Assembly: GCA_934754775.1 (NCBI GenBank)
Contig: CAKVIM010000029.1
Span: 1 to 14,517 of the forward strand
Origin: an uncultured Candidatus Melainabacteria bacterium
GTDB lineage: Bacteria > Cyanobacteriota > Vampirovibrionia > Gastranaerophilales > Gastranaerophilaceae
Reading direction: 5' to 3'
Length of the DNA: 14,517 bases
The position numbers were made by a program, and so were the translations under genes. The notes beneath the pieces were generated by a model, which saw nothing but the letters and a program-made list of their open reading frames with translations, ran no database searches and had not been told where the DNA came from. Positions within the stretch are counted from its first letter, which is position 1. The number at the start of each line of letters is the position of its first letter. Of this stretch, positions 5,967-13,634 are shown in pieces.

Positions 5967-6929
5967 TTAAACAATATCTTCTTCTACGATATAACGAGGG
6001 CGGGCTTTCACTTCGTTAAAAATTTGCCCCATATACTCGCCTAAAATCCCCAGACAAAATATTTGCAGTCCACCAAAGAACGCAAGCAAAATTACGAGCG
6101 TTGCCCAACCGCTTGGCGTATTATGAAGCACATATTTTTCAAAAATTGTTTCCGCTGCCAAAATAAAGCTTCCAAAAACAGTTAGAACGCCCATTGCGGC
6201 AATTATTCTCAAAGGAACAATACTAAAAGCTGTAATTCCATTTAAAGCAAGACTTGTGAGCGAGAACACATTAAACTTAGAGCAGCCGAGTGCTCTCGGT
6301 TTGACATTAAAATGTACATAAGCTGTTTTTAGTCCGATTTCGTGGAAAAATCCTCTTAAGAATAAACCGGCTTCAGAATATTTTTCTAAAATTTCAAGTC
6401 CTTTATAGCTTACAAGTCTGAAATCCGAATGGTTTGGCGGAATTCTAACGCCTAAAATATTCATCAATTTGTAGAAACAAAGAGCGGTATATTTTTTGAA
6501 AAATGTGTCAGTTTTGCGGTCATTTCTAATCCCGGAAACGATTTCAGCACCGTTATGAAACTCGTCGATAAATGTTTCAATTGCGTTTTCATCCTGTTGT
6601 AAATCTGCGTCAATAGATATTACGCAATCACAGCCGACTTCTTTGACTCCTAAAAGCCCTGCAATAAGAGCCTTTTGGTTGCCATAATTTCTGACAAATT
6701 TTCTGCCTTTGACTCTTGCACCATAAGTTTGGTGTAAGTTTTCGATAATTTCCCAAGTTTTATCCTTGGAGCCATCGTCAATAAGATAGATGTAGCTATC
6801 TTCAGAAATTTTTCCTTTTTCAATTATTCCGTCAAGAACTTTTAAAAGAGTTTCAACAGTTGATTTTACAACTAATTCTTCATTGAAACACGGAATAATT
6901 ATCGCAAGTTTTGTTTTATTTTCGCTCAT
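5967..6929 (-). CDS. GT2 glycosyltransferase, DPM1/GtrB-like (polyprenyl-phosphate sugar synthase)
   Basis: A 320-residue inner-membrane glycosyltransferase predicted to move a sugar from a nucleotide donor to polyprenyl phosphate. The GT-A domain starts with LAIIIPCFNEE, has DDG (about 51-53) and the metal/donor motif SIDADLQQDE (DAD at about 107-109). Later come RGFFHEIGLK and the RALGCSKFN segment typical of GtrB/DPM1-like enzymes. Two C-terminal membrane helices (about 227-250 and 263-288) follow the catalytic domain, as in GtrB and ArnC-type enzymes. ATG 6929 is chosen: AGAGGA lies 5 bases upstream and TATAAT (6950-6945) precedes it; a nine-codon longer start at 6956 lacks a site. It is divergent from the YdjC/ChbG deacetylase. 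The sugar and final acceptor cannot be read from the sequence. Confidence 0.88.
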   Translation of the reverse strand: MSENKTKLAIIIPCFNEELVVKSTVETLLKVLDGIIEKGKISEDSYIYLIDDGSKDKTWEIIENLHQTYGARVKGRKFVRNYGNQKALIAGLLGVKEVGCDCVISIDADLQQDENAIETFIDEFHNGAEIVSGIRNDRKTDTFFKKYTALCFYKLMNILGVRIPPNHSDFRLVSYKGLEILEKYSEAGLFLRGFFHEIGLKTAYVHFNVKPRALGCSKFNVFSLTSLALNGITAFSIVPLRIIAAMGVLTVFGSFILAAETIFEKYVLHNTPSGWATLVILLAFFGGLQIFCLGILGEYMGQIFNEVKARPRYIVEEDIV

Positions 6930-6991
6930 TGTATTCCTCTTAAAATTATAATACAATAAAAAGTAAGATTAGAAAAGAGAGAAGAGTTTAT

Positions 6992-7849
6992 ATGTCAAAA
7001 TTTATTCTTAATGCTGATGATTTCGGGATGAGTAAAGCTTACAATAAAGCGATTATGGAAGGTGCTGCGGATGGGATTTTGAAGAGTGCGAGTCTTGTTG
7101 CAAACGGTGAAGCATTCGACGAAGCTTGCAAAGTTGTTATTCCTGCCTCTCCTGATTTAGGAATTGGAGTTCACCTTAATATTATTGAAGGTAAGTCGCT
7201 CTTAAGCGATTTAGACAGACTTACGGACGTAAACGGAGAGTTTAATAATTCGTTCGGTCAACTAATGCTAAAAGCTTTGAATAAAGGTGATAAAGCTTTT
7301 ATGGAGCAGGTTGAAAAAGAATTTAGAGCTCAAATTGAGAAGGTTAAATCTAATGTGCCGAACGTTACACATATAGACTCGCACGTCCATGTACACTCAA
7401 TTCCGCCGATTTTCGAATTGGTTTGCAAACTCGCAAAAGAATACGGAATTAGCCAGATAAGGACGCAATACGAAAAACTGTATGTTGTGCCGGACGTGTT
7501 CAAACATCTTACAATGAAATATCCCGTAAATTTAATCAAGATTGCACTTTTGGACTTTTTTACTTTGATTAACAGAAAAAAAGTTGCACAATACGGGCTT
7601 AAAACGAATGATTATTTAATCGGTGTTGGCTACACATCTATGATGAATAGCTTGACTGTGTCTTACGGGCTTTTGGCTCTTAGAAATATGAAAGATATTG
7701 TAGCAGAAGCTCTTATTCATCCTTGCAGGTACGAGGACGGTACGATTGACAACCATTTTGTCGAATTTCAGATTACGAAAAATAAAAAGCTTAAAGAAAA
7801 GATTGAAAAAATTGGCTTTGAAATAACGAATTATGTTGAAGAAAATTAG
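6992..7849 (+). CDS. YdjC/ChbG-family carbohydrate deacetylase
   Basis: A 285-residue member of the YdjC/ChbG/HpnK family of metal-dependent deacetylases, which remove acetyl groups from N-acetylated sugars. Metal and catalytic motifs are NADDFG (7-12), H61 in GVHLN, and the HIDSHVHVH block (127-135); HPCRYEDG near the C-terminus is also conserved in the family. There is no signal peptide, so it acts in the cytoplasm or at the inner face of the membrane. ATG 6992 has a purine-rich GAGAGAAGAG upstream. It is divergent from a polyprenyl-phosphate GT2 and overlaps the next gene by 17 bases. In Francisella, the YdjC-family protein NaxD deacetylates a polyprenyl-phosphate GalNAc made by the GT2 FlmF2, so a comparable job on a lipid-linked amino sugar is a reasonable inference. 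Diacetylchitobiose or hopanoid-related roles are alternatives. Confidence 0.88.
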   Translation: MSKFILNADDFGMSKAYNKAIMEGAADGILKSASLVANGEAFDEACKVVIPASPDLGIGVHLNIIEGKSLLSDLDRLTDVNGEFNNSFGQLMLKALNKGDKAFMEQVEKEFRAQIEKVKSNVPNVTHIDSHVHVHSIPPIFELVCKLAKEYGISQIRTQYEKLYVVPDVFKHLTMKYPVNLIKIALLDFFTLINRKKVAQYGLKTNDYLIGVGYTSMMNSLTVSYGLLALRNMKDIVAEALIHPCRYEDGTIDNHFVEFQITKNKKLKEKIEKIGFEITNYVEEN

Positions 7850-9476
7850 TGTTGCAATATTAATCCTTTTGCTTCTTCTGAGCGGAATCTTGTTTTTCCC
7901 GAAGAAAAGAGATTTCTACGTAAAGCAGGTAATCTCTCCGACACAAATTGTCTTGAGTGATGACAAAATGCTTACTATATCAGGTGTTGAAACTTTTGAT
8001 GCATTCTATAGCGAGAAAAATCGACTTTTGGCAAAGAAATTCGGGATAAGCGAGTATGAGGCATTTATTTCGGGCAATCTTGCAAAAAATTGGGCGAGAA
8101 ATCTGCTGGAAGGACGTGATGTTCGGCTAAAAGAAAACGATTTGACTTATGTTAAATCAAGCTATTATCTCAAACTTTTGAATTCTCCTTATTGTATTAA
8201 AGACGGCGAATTCACTAATGCCAAAGCTTTCGAGCGACATTTAAAAAGTGTTCGAAAAACAAAATATACGGTTATCCAAAAATCAGAAAACGAGTTTTTG
8301 GTTGTCAAAAAGAGTTATTATAGCAAGATTTTCAGGAAAAAGAAAACCAAATTTAGTAGCCAAAATGTTGAAAAATTTCAGCTAAGAGAATTGGATTTGG
8401 GCAACTTTAAAATTGTTCTTTCTGATTTGACGACTAAATTGAAACCAGATAGAAACTGCTCAAGTGATATTTGTAAAGAAATTTTAGGAAATATTAATCA
8501 TGCTCAAAAGACAATTGATATGGCGATTTACGGCTACTCAGCAACTCCACAAATCGAACAGGCTTTAAAGAATGCAATTGCAAGAGGTGTTAAAATTAGG
8601 CTCGTGTACGATTTGGACGGAAAAGGTGAAAATATTTATCCTGATACTCTTAAGCTTGTGAGTTTAATTTCAGACAGCGTTTCGGATAAGAATTCGAAAG
8701 AAGCCTCGGCTATAATGCATAACAAGTTTTATATTTTTGATGGGAAAATAGTCATAACAGGTTCTGCGAACCTTTCACATACCGATATGTCAGGATTTAA
8801 TTCCAATTGCATTCTGGTAATTAATTCTTCGGATGTGGCTAAGATTTATACCGACGAGTTTGAGCAGATTTATTGCGGAAAGTTTCATAATGAAAAGGTT
8901 GTGACTAATAAAAAACATCTTGATAATATGCAAATTTATTTTTCACCGCAGGATAAAGCTTTGACTGACGGAGTTTTACCGCTTATCAGGCAAGCGAAAA
9001 AATATATCTATATTCCGACATTTTTGATTACAGAAAAACGAGTTGTTGAGGAGCTAATTAGTGCAAAGCAGCGTGGTGTGGATGTTAGGGTGATTGTTGA
9101 TGCTCTCAATGCTTCTGCTAAATACTCAAAGCATCAGACTCTTCGTGACGCAGGGGTTCCGGTTAAAGTTGAAAATTATGCGGGTAAAATGCATTCAAAA
9201 TCAGTGATTGTGGATGACAAATATTTGGCGATAGGCTCAATGAATTTTTCAAAAAGCGGTGAAAATAAAAACGATGAAAATTTAGTAGTATTTTACAGTC
9301 CGCAATCTGCAAAATTTTATCGTGAATTTTTCTTGTATCAGTGGAATAAGATTCCGAACAAATGGCTCAAATACAATCCAAGAGCCGAAGGAAAAGATTC
9401 AATCGGCTCTTGTAATGACGGAATTGATAATGACTATGACGGTTTGATTGATATGGAAGAGGCTGCGTGTAAATAA
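7833..9476 (+). CDS. Membrane-anchored phospholipase D-like protein with a MopE-like C-terminal motif
   Basis: A 547-residue protein with two HKD motifs: H296-N-K298..D303 followed by GSANLS, and H454-S-K456..D461 followed by GSMNFS, making one PLD-type active site for phosphodiester hydrolysis or transfer. Residues 1-22 form a signal anchor (KK then a long hydrophobic run), so the enzyme faces the periplasm or surface. Residues about 27-105 look like a degenerate staphylococcal-nuclease fold (beta strands ending in LTISGVETFD, then a helix and VRLKEND). The C-terminus carries C527-NDGIDNDYDGLID-..-C546, the D/N-rich Cys-bounded motif seen in MopE-type putative metal-binding sequences. The substrate is not predictable; nuclease and phospholipase are both possible. 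It overlaps ydjC by 17 bases with no clear ribosome site, so coupled translation is likely, and its stop abuts that of the convergent response regulator. Confidence 0.9.
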   Translation: MLKKISVAILILLLLLSGILFFPKKRDFYVKQVISPTQIVLSDDKMLTISGVETFDAFYSEKNRLLAKKFGISEYEAFISGNLAKNWARNLLEGRDVRLKENDLTYVKSSYYLKLLNSPYCIKDGEFTNAKAFERHLKSVRKTKYTVIQKSENEFLVVKKSYYSKIFRKKKTKFSSQNVEKFQLRELDLGNFKIVLSDLTTKLKPDRNCSSDICKEILGNINHAQKTIDMAIYGYSATPQIEQALKNAIARGVKIRLVYDLDGKGENIYPDTLKLVSLISDSVSDKNSKEASAIMHNKFYIFDGKIVITGSANLSHTDMSGFNSNCILVINSSDVAKIYTDEFEQIYCGKFHNEKVVTNKKHLDNMQIYFSPQDKALTDGVLPLIRQAKKYIYIPTFLITEKRVVEELISAKQRGVDVRVIVDALNASAKYSKHQTLRDAGVPVKVENYAGKMHSKSVIVDDKYLAIGSMNFSKSGENKNDENLVVFYSPQSAKFYREFFLYQWNKIPNKWLKYNPRAEGKDSIGSCNDGIDNDYDGLIDMEEAACK

Positions 9477-10136
9477 TTACACGAGCCCTTCTTTTAACGC
9501 CTTTACAGCGGCTTGAGTTCTATCGTCGACCACGAGTTTTTGGATAATATTACATACGTGGGCTTTTGCCGTATGCTCGCTTATTGTAAGCGTTTTAGCG
9601 ATTTGGCTGTTTGATTGCCCGTCAACAACAAGCTTTAAAACCTCGTATTCTCTCTGTGTCAGGTTTGAATGATTTTCTTTGAACGCACTTCTGGAAAGCT
9701 GTCTTGAGGGGATTAGCCCGCTATTTTTCTCTCGGATAAACGGTACTACGTGTGGGTCAATCCACATTGCACCTTCTTTTACCATTTTTATGACGCTCAT
9801 AAGAAAGTCTGTGCCAATGTCTTTTATTATATAAGCACTTGCACCGGCTGTTAGAGAGGAATTTAGCTCATCTTCAGAAATATGTGAAGTGAGCATTATG
9901 ATTTTGAGTTTGCTGTTATGTTCAAGAATTTGTTTTGTGGCTTCTATGCCGGAAATATCCGGAAGCCCAATATCCATGAGTATTACATCCGGTTTAATCA
10001 GTTTGGCTTTTTCTATGGCTTCCTTACCGTTTGTAGCTTCGCCAATGATTTCAAGTTCCGGATAGTCACAAAACAAAGATTTTATACCAATACGCATCAG
10101 TTTTTGGTCTTCAACAAGTAATATTTTTATTTGCAT
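9477..10136 (-). CDS. NarL/FixJ-type response regulator
   Basis: A 219-residue cytoplasmic DNA-binding response regulator. The receiver domain (1-120) has the acidic pair VEDQ (9-10), phospho-acceptor D55 in LMDIGLPD, T83 and K105; the LuxR-type HTH (about 158-219) begins LTQREYEVLKLVVDGQSNSQ and contains SEHTAKAHVCNIIQKL. The ending DDRTQAAVKALKEGLV resembles NarL-type regulators of the cyanobacterial lineage. The linker of about 38 residues is ordinary. No histidine kinase gene is adjacent, so it is an orphan here. ATG 10136 has GAGG 4 bases upstream. The start region lies in one arm of a perfect 14-bp inverted repeat that could hide it (see 10128-10199). The stop is directly adjacent to that of the convergent PLD-like gene. 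Confidence 0.94.
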   Translation of the reverse strand: MQIKILLVEDQKLMRIGIKSLFCDYPELEIIGEATNGKEAIEKAKLIKPDVILMDIGLPDISGIEATKQILEHNSKLKIIMLTSHISEDELNSSLTAGASAYIIKDIGTDFLMSVIKMVKEGAMWIDPHVVPFIREKNSGLIPSRQLSRSAFKENHSNLTQREYEVLKLVVDGQSNSQIAKTLTISEHTAKAHVCNIIQKLVVDDRTQAAVKALKEGLV

Positions 10137-10199
10137 AAAACCTCACTTTCAGACAAAATATATTGCCTCATCGTAATCTTAAAATGTTTTATGCAAATA
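10128..10199 (-). promoter_or_regulatory. 14-bp perfect inverted repeat spanning the response-regulator start codon
   Basis: TATTTGCATAAAAC at 10128-10141 and its exact reverse complement GTTTTATGCAAATA at 10186-10199 flank a 44-base loop. In the minus-strand mRNA the downstream arm contains the start codon (10136-10134) and ends right at the GAGG ribosome site, while the upstream arm lies in the 5' leader. Folding would mask the start. The same two sites could instead be an inverted pair of protein-binding sites. Confidence 0.6.
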
Positions 10200-10249
10200 T
10201 AACACCCTAACTTTAAGCACTGAACGCCCTATTGTTAAGCGGATTAAAT

Positions 10250-10714
10250 TTAGAAATATTTTTTTAACGCTTCTTGAAAATCAATAATCTTCAAATGATT
10301 TTCCAACATAGCTTGGTTGCGACCTTCGTAAGCACTGTCGTAATCGTCGTTTTGGTCGATAGCGAGATTGTAGTATTTTATCGCTTCATCTAAATTTTCA
10401 AGATAATAATATGCGGTTCCGATAAGGGTGTACTCAATTTCTTTTGAGGTAGAAAATTGCAGAGCTTTTTCAAAGTATTTTACTGCTTCTGCGTAATCAC
10501 CTTCTGCAATTGCAATACAGCCCAGACCTCTTAAGACTGTCGGATTTTTCTTATCAAGGTTATAAGCGGCAAGCAGAGAGTGCTTGCCGGCTTTAAAATC
10601 GTATTTGTCATACTCTTGTTTGGCTTTTTCAATGAGCGTAATCAATTTTATTTTAGCGGTTGTACGTCTGAAAAAGCTTGAAACACTTTTTAAGTAATCG
10701 AGTTCTTTGCTCAT
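10250..10714 (-). CDS. Small TPR-repeat protein
   Basis: A 154-residue soluble helical protein with about three tetratricopeptide repeats: AKQEYDKYDFKAGKHSLLAA, then the canonical repeat LRGLGCIAIAEGDYAEAVKYFEKAL, then LIGTAYYYLENLDEAIKYYNLAI, ended by a capping helix. TPRs bind partner proteins; the partner here is unknown. There is no signal peptide. ATG 10714 is chosen because it starts 1 base after the stop of the upstream ACT-domain gene, typical of coupled translation. A frame-extended start at 10792 would overlap that gene by 77 bases with a lysine-rich segment and is less likely. No good ribosome site precedes 10714, in keeping with coupling. It is last in the ferritin-ACT-TPR row. 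Confidence 0.82.
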   Translation of the reverse strand: MSKELDYLKSVSSFFRRTTAKIKLITLIEKAKQEYDKYDFKAGKHSLLAAYNLDKKNPTVLRGLGCIAIAEGDYAEAVKYFEKALQFSTSKEIEYTLIGTAYYYLENLDEAIKYYNLAIDQNDDYDSAYEGRNQAMLENHLKIIDFQEALKKYF

Positions 10715-10715
10715 T

Positions 10716-10994
10716 TTATACCGTGTGCATTTTTTCAAAAATGCCTTTTTTCTGAATCCAGATTTCGACTTCCAATCGGTTTCCTTCTTCAATCAAGATA
10801 TTTTTAAGCTCCTTAAAGTTTAAATCAGCCCTCTGGATATCGCAGAGCATGAACATCACAAAATGCCCTTGCATAAGCGTTTGCTTGATATCTTCGATAT
10901 TAACCTTATATTTTGCAAGCACTGAAGATATGCCTGAAACGATACCGACTTTGTCTGTGCCTGAAACGGTTATTATAACTTTAAAATCGTCCAT
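10716..10994 (-). CDS. ACT-domain protein, UPF0237 family
   Basis: A 92-residue protein made of one ACT domain (beta-alpha-beta-beta-alpha-beta). It begins VIITVSGTDKVGIVSGISSV, the ligand-loop region of ACT domains, continues NIEDIKQTLMQGHFVMFMLC, and ends VEIWIQKKGIFEKMHTV, all matching the UPF0237 group. ACT domains usually bind amino acids and dimerise; no target enzyme is fused here, so it may be a free regulatory subunit or sensor. The usual UPF0210/DUF711 partner is not in the window. ATG 10994 has AGAGGA 8 bases upstream. It follows ferritin by 22 bases and precedes the TPR gene by 1 base, so co-transcription is likely. Confidence 0.88.
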   Translation of the reverse strand: MDDFKVIITVSGTDKVGIVSGISSVLAKYKVNIEDIKQTLMQGHFVMFMLCDIQRADLNFKELKNILIEEGNRLEVEIWIQKKGIFEKMHTV

Positions 10995-11016
10995 TTTATT
11001 ATCCTCTTTTCAACCT

Positions 11017-11529
11017 CTAGCCGCCAATAACCGGTGCTACGAAAGTTCTAGTTGCAAGGTCTTTGTCAAATAATAGCAAAGCTTTTTTGTCGTCACCTAT
11101 TAGACGAAGAGTTGCCAATACTCCGTTCACAGTTGATTCTTCTTCAACTTGTTCTTTGATGTACCAATCAAGCAAATGCATTGCGGCTCTATCTTTAACC
11201 TCTTCTGCAACATCCATAAGATGATTAATTCTTGAAGTTACGAATTCTTCGTGTCTTAAAACGTGCTCAAAGATTTCAAGCGGTGTACTGCCTTCTACTT
11301 GAGGTTTGTCGATAGCTCTAAGCTCAATTTTGCCGCCACGTTCGTTTAAGTAATTAAACATACCCATTGCATGTGCGTGTTCTTCCTGAACCTGTACGTT
11401 AAACCAGTTTACGAAACCTTGAAGGTTTAGTTCTTGAAAATAGATTTTCATCGCTAAATATAGGTATTCAGAATAGAATTCTTTGTTTATTTGGTCGTTA
11501 AATGCTTCTTCCAGTTTTTCGTTAATCAT
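11017..11529 (-). CDS. ftnA: Non-haem bacterial ferritin FtnA
   Basis: A 170-residue four-helix-bundle ferritin that oxidises Fe(II) and stores iron in a 24-subunit cytosolic shell. The ferroxidase ligands sit at the same numbers as in E. coli FtnA: E17, E50, H53, E94, Q127 and E130, with E49 and E126 also present for the third iron site. The motifs are NKEFYSEYLYLAM, VQEEHAHAMGMFNYLNERGG and WYIKEQVEEES. No haem-binding methionine of bacterioferritin is seen at the usual place, and the length fits FtnA. ATG 11529 has GAGGTG 5 bases upstream. It leads the ferritin-ACT-TPR row and is preceded by an extended -10 promoter. No recognisable Fur box is seen. Confidence 0.95.
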   Translation of the reverse strand: MINEKLEEAFNDQINKEFYSEYLYLAMKIYFQELNLQGFVNWFNVQVQEEHAHAMGMFNYLNERGGKIELRAIDKPQVEGSTPLEIFEHVLRHEEFVTSRINHLMDVAEEVKDRAAMHLLDWYIKEQVEEESTVNGVLATLRLIGDDKKALLLFDKDLATRTFVAPVIGG

Positions 11530-11559
11530 AAAAACACCTCTTTTCTCTTCTTACCATTC

Positions 11560-11568
11560 ATTTTAGCA
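11560..11568 (-). promoter_or_regulatory. Extended -10 promoter element for ferritin
   Basis: On the minus strand TGCTAAAAT (TG-N-TAAAAT) forms an extended -10, placing the transcription start about 24 bases before the ferritin ATG. A TTGACA further upstream (11597-11592) is too distant for this -10 but could serve TAATTT nearer by. Confidence 0.5.
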
Positions 11569-11578
11569 CAAATTATGT

Positions 11579-11584
11579 TAAAAT
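11579..11584 (+). promoter_or_regulatory. Predicted -10 box for the metallophosphoesterase (possibly leaderless)
   Basis: TAAAAT at 11579-11584 ends 6 bases before ATG 11591, so transcription would begin at or next to the start codon. No Shine-Dalgarno sequence exists in the 20 bases before the ATG, unlike most neighbours. A -35 hexamer is weak. Confidence 0.4.
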
Positions 11585-11590
11585 ACTTTT

Positions 11591-12349
11591 ATGTCAAAAT
11601 ATGTTTTAATGATTTTATTTGTTTTGTTTTTTGTTTGGTCTTATTTTATCGAGCCGAATTTGCTTGTGGTTAAACATTATACAGCGAGTGAATTTGGGGG
11701 AAAAAAGATTATTTTTGTAAGTGATTTCCATATTGCAAAGGGCGAAAAGAAACGCTTGCAAAGGATTGTTAATACGATTAATCAGCTAGAGCCGGATTTG
11801 GTAATCTCAGGTGGAGATTATATTAAAGGACACGATGGCGGAAACACGTTGCCTATTGAAGAACAGGTGGTTGAACTTAAGAAAATCGAAGCTCCTGTCG
11901 TGAGTGTTTTGGGAAATCATGACGGTTGGTTTGATAAAGAATTTGTGCGTGAAACTTTGCAGGGGGCAGGAATTCAGGTTCTTGAGAATTCGAGTGCTAA
12001 AATTGAGGGGATTTATATTGCGGGTGTAGAAGACATGCAGACGGGATTTCCGGATGTGGAGTTGGCGTTAGCGAAAACCGAAAGCCCAAGGATTTTAGTT
12101 TCGCATACTCCGGATATTTATTATGATGTTAGAGAAAAAGTCGATTTGATTTTGGCGGGACACGTTCATGGCGGACAGGTACGAATTCCTTTTTATGGTG
12201 CAGTTATAGTGCCTTCTAAATATGGTACGAAATTTGCTTATGGAGTGATTGAAGAAAATCAGAATAAGATGATTATTACGGGCGGTTTGGGAACAAGCAT
12301 TTTGCCTTTCAGGTTCTGTGCTCTGCCGGAAATTGTTGTGATTAATTAG
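11591..12349 (+). CDS. Membrane-anchored calcineurin-like metallophosphoesterase, YaeI-like
   Basis: A 252-residue phosphoesterase with the full di-metal motif set: SDFH (D45, H47), GGDY (D76), GNHD (N109, H110), H172 in SHTPD and GHVHGG (H191, H193). Residues 3-19 form a single hydrophobic helix, so the enzyme is tethered to the inner membrane. The pattern PDLVISGGD, VLGNHDGW, VLEN and AGVEDM matches the YaeI-type group, whose members hydrolyse phosphodiesters; the natural substrate is not known to me, though membrane anchoring suggests an envelope lipid or lipid-linked compound. The start has no ribosome site, and an immediately upstream -10 suggests a leaderless message. It is followed by the PLP-enzyme gene after 46 bases, which may be co-transcribed. 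Confidence 0.9.
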   Translation: MSKYVLMILFVLFFVWSYFIEPNLLVVKHYTASEFGGKKIIFVSDFHIAKGEKKRLQRIVNTINQLEPDLVISGGDYIKGHDGGNTLPIEEQVVELKKIEAPVVSVLGNHDGWFDKEFVRETLQGAGIQVLENSSAKIEGIYIAGVEDMQTGFPDVELALAKTESPRILVSHTPDIYYDVREKVDLILAGHVHGGQVRIPFYGAVIVPSKYGTKFAYGVIEENQNKMIITGGLGTSILPFRFCALPEIVVIN

Positions 12350-12395
12350 TCGGATATTTGACGTAAGCTTATGCTTGCAATATGATTGGGGTGTT

Positions 12396-13619
12396 ATGAA
12401 TTACGATTTTAAAGCTGCTGAAAGGTTATTGGAAAAAGAATTTGAAGGCGTGAATGATATTCGAGATTTTAACCAGAGAAAAGTCTTGAAAGCCTTTTAT
12501 GATAATAAGGTCGCTCCGGAACATTTTTATACGGTTTCTGGGTATGGACACGATGATTTGGGTCGTGAGGTTTTGGATAAAGTTTTTGCACAAGTTTTTG
12601 GTGCAGAAAAAGCTTTGGTAAGAATCCATTTTGCTTCCGGCACACACACTTTGGCTTGTGCTTTGTTTGGCAATTTGAAGTATGGCGATAAGCTTATCTC
12701 TGTTGCAGGTGCTCCTTATGATACTATGCAAGAGGTTATTGGTACCGCAGGTGATGAGGAAACTAAGCGTTCTTCTTTGATTGGGAACGGAGTTTTGTAT
12801 GACGAAGTGCCGCTTGTTGACGGTATGGATATTGATTTTGCGAAACTTGAAGAAATGGTGGATGAAACGACTACAATGGTGCTTATCCAGCGTTCTAAAG
12901 GGTATTCTACAAGAAAATCGCTTTCAATGGATACAATTGAGCGGATTTGTAAAACGGTTAAGTGTAAGAATCCTAACTGTATCTGCTTTGTGGATAATTG
13001 CTACGGAGAATTTGTAGATAGTAAGGAGCCTTTGGAAGTTGGTGCTGATTTGATGGCAGGTTCACTTATCAAGAATCCTGGGGGCGGAATAGTTGAAGCC
13101 GGTGGTTATATTGCGGGTAAAGAGCTTTTGGTTGAAAGGGCTGCGAATCGTTTGACTGCTCCGGGGATTGGTTCTGAAGGCGGAGCAATGTTTAACCAGC
13201 ACAGACTGATTTTTCAAGGACTGTTTATGGCACCTTCAATTGTTTCTGAGGCAATTAAGGGGGCGATTCTTGCTGCTAAGGTTTTTGAGGATATAGGTTT
13301 TAATTCTGCTCCAAAATATGATGAAAAGAGAACGGATATTATCCAAAATATTATATTTGGTAAGGCTGAGCATTTGGAAGAATTTTGTAGAACTATACAG
13401 TCGCTTTCACCTGTTAATGGGTATGTAACCCCTATTCCGGAATACATTCCGGGGTATGAGGATCAGGTTATTATGGCAGGCGGAACATTTATTGAGGGGT
13501 CTACAATTGAACTTTCGGCTGATGGCCCAATGCGTCCACCGTATGTAGCTTATATGCAAGGCGGTCTGAACTACGCCCACGTAAAAATTTGTTTGGAAGA
13601 AATCGTTAAAAAGCTGTAA
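12396..13619 (+). CDS. PLP-dependent lyase of the Alr/YnbB (methionine gamma-lyase-like, aluminium-resistance) family
   Basis: A 407-residue cytoplasmic fold-type I PLP enzyme of the group annotated as methionine gamma-lyase family or aluminium resistance protein (YnbB in Bacillus). The PLP lysine is K226 in AGSLIKNPGGG; D200 in CFVDNCYGEF is the pyridine-nitrogen aspartate; FASGTHTLACALFG is the phosphate-binding region. The C-terminal GGTFIEGSTIELSADGPMRP and the final PYVAYMQGGLNYAH are family-specific. The reaction in vivo is uncertain; cleavage of a sulfur amino acid or cystathionine-like substrate is inferred from the fold. ATG 12396 is chosen: GGGGTG is 2 bases upstream, an unusually short gap. 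An in-frame TTG at 12375 would add seven residues and is less likely. Length is normal for the family. Confidence 0.9.
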   Translation: MNYDFKAAERLLEKEFEGVNDIRDFNQRKVLKAFYDNKVAPEHFYTVSGYGHDDLGREVLDKVFAQVFGAEKALVRIHFASGTHTLACALFGNLKYGDKLISVAGAPYDTMQEVIGTAGDEETKRSSLIGNGVLYDEVPLVDGMDIDFAKLEEMVDETTTMVLIQRSKGYSTRKSLSMDTIERICKTVKCKNPNCICFVDNCYGEFVDSKEPLEVGADLMAGSLIKNPGGGIVEAGGYIAGKELLVERAANRLTAPGIGSEGGAMFNQHRLIFQGLFMAPSIVSEAIKGAILAAKVFEDIGFNSAPKYDEKRTDIIQNIIFGKAEHLEEFCRTIQSLSPVNGYVTPIPEYIPGYEDQVIMAGGTFIEGSTIELSADGPMRPPYVAYMQGGLNYAHVKICLEEIVKKL

Positions 13620-13634
13620 ATAGGGGAATTCTAT

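Noticed and set aside
10716..10792. Upstream start for the TPR protein inside the ACT gene
   Set aside because: The extra residues read the other frame of the ACT gene; the ATG one base after the ACT stop fits coupled translation better.
12359..12385. Hairpin GTAAGC-TTAT-GCTTGC between the phosphoesterase and the PLP enzyme gene
   Set aside because: Short stem with a G-T pair and no T-tract; not enough to call a terminator.
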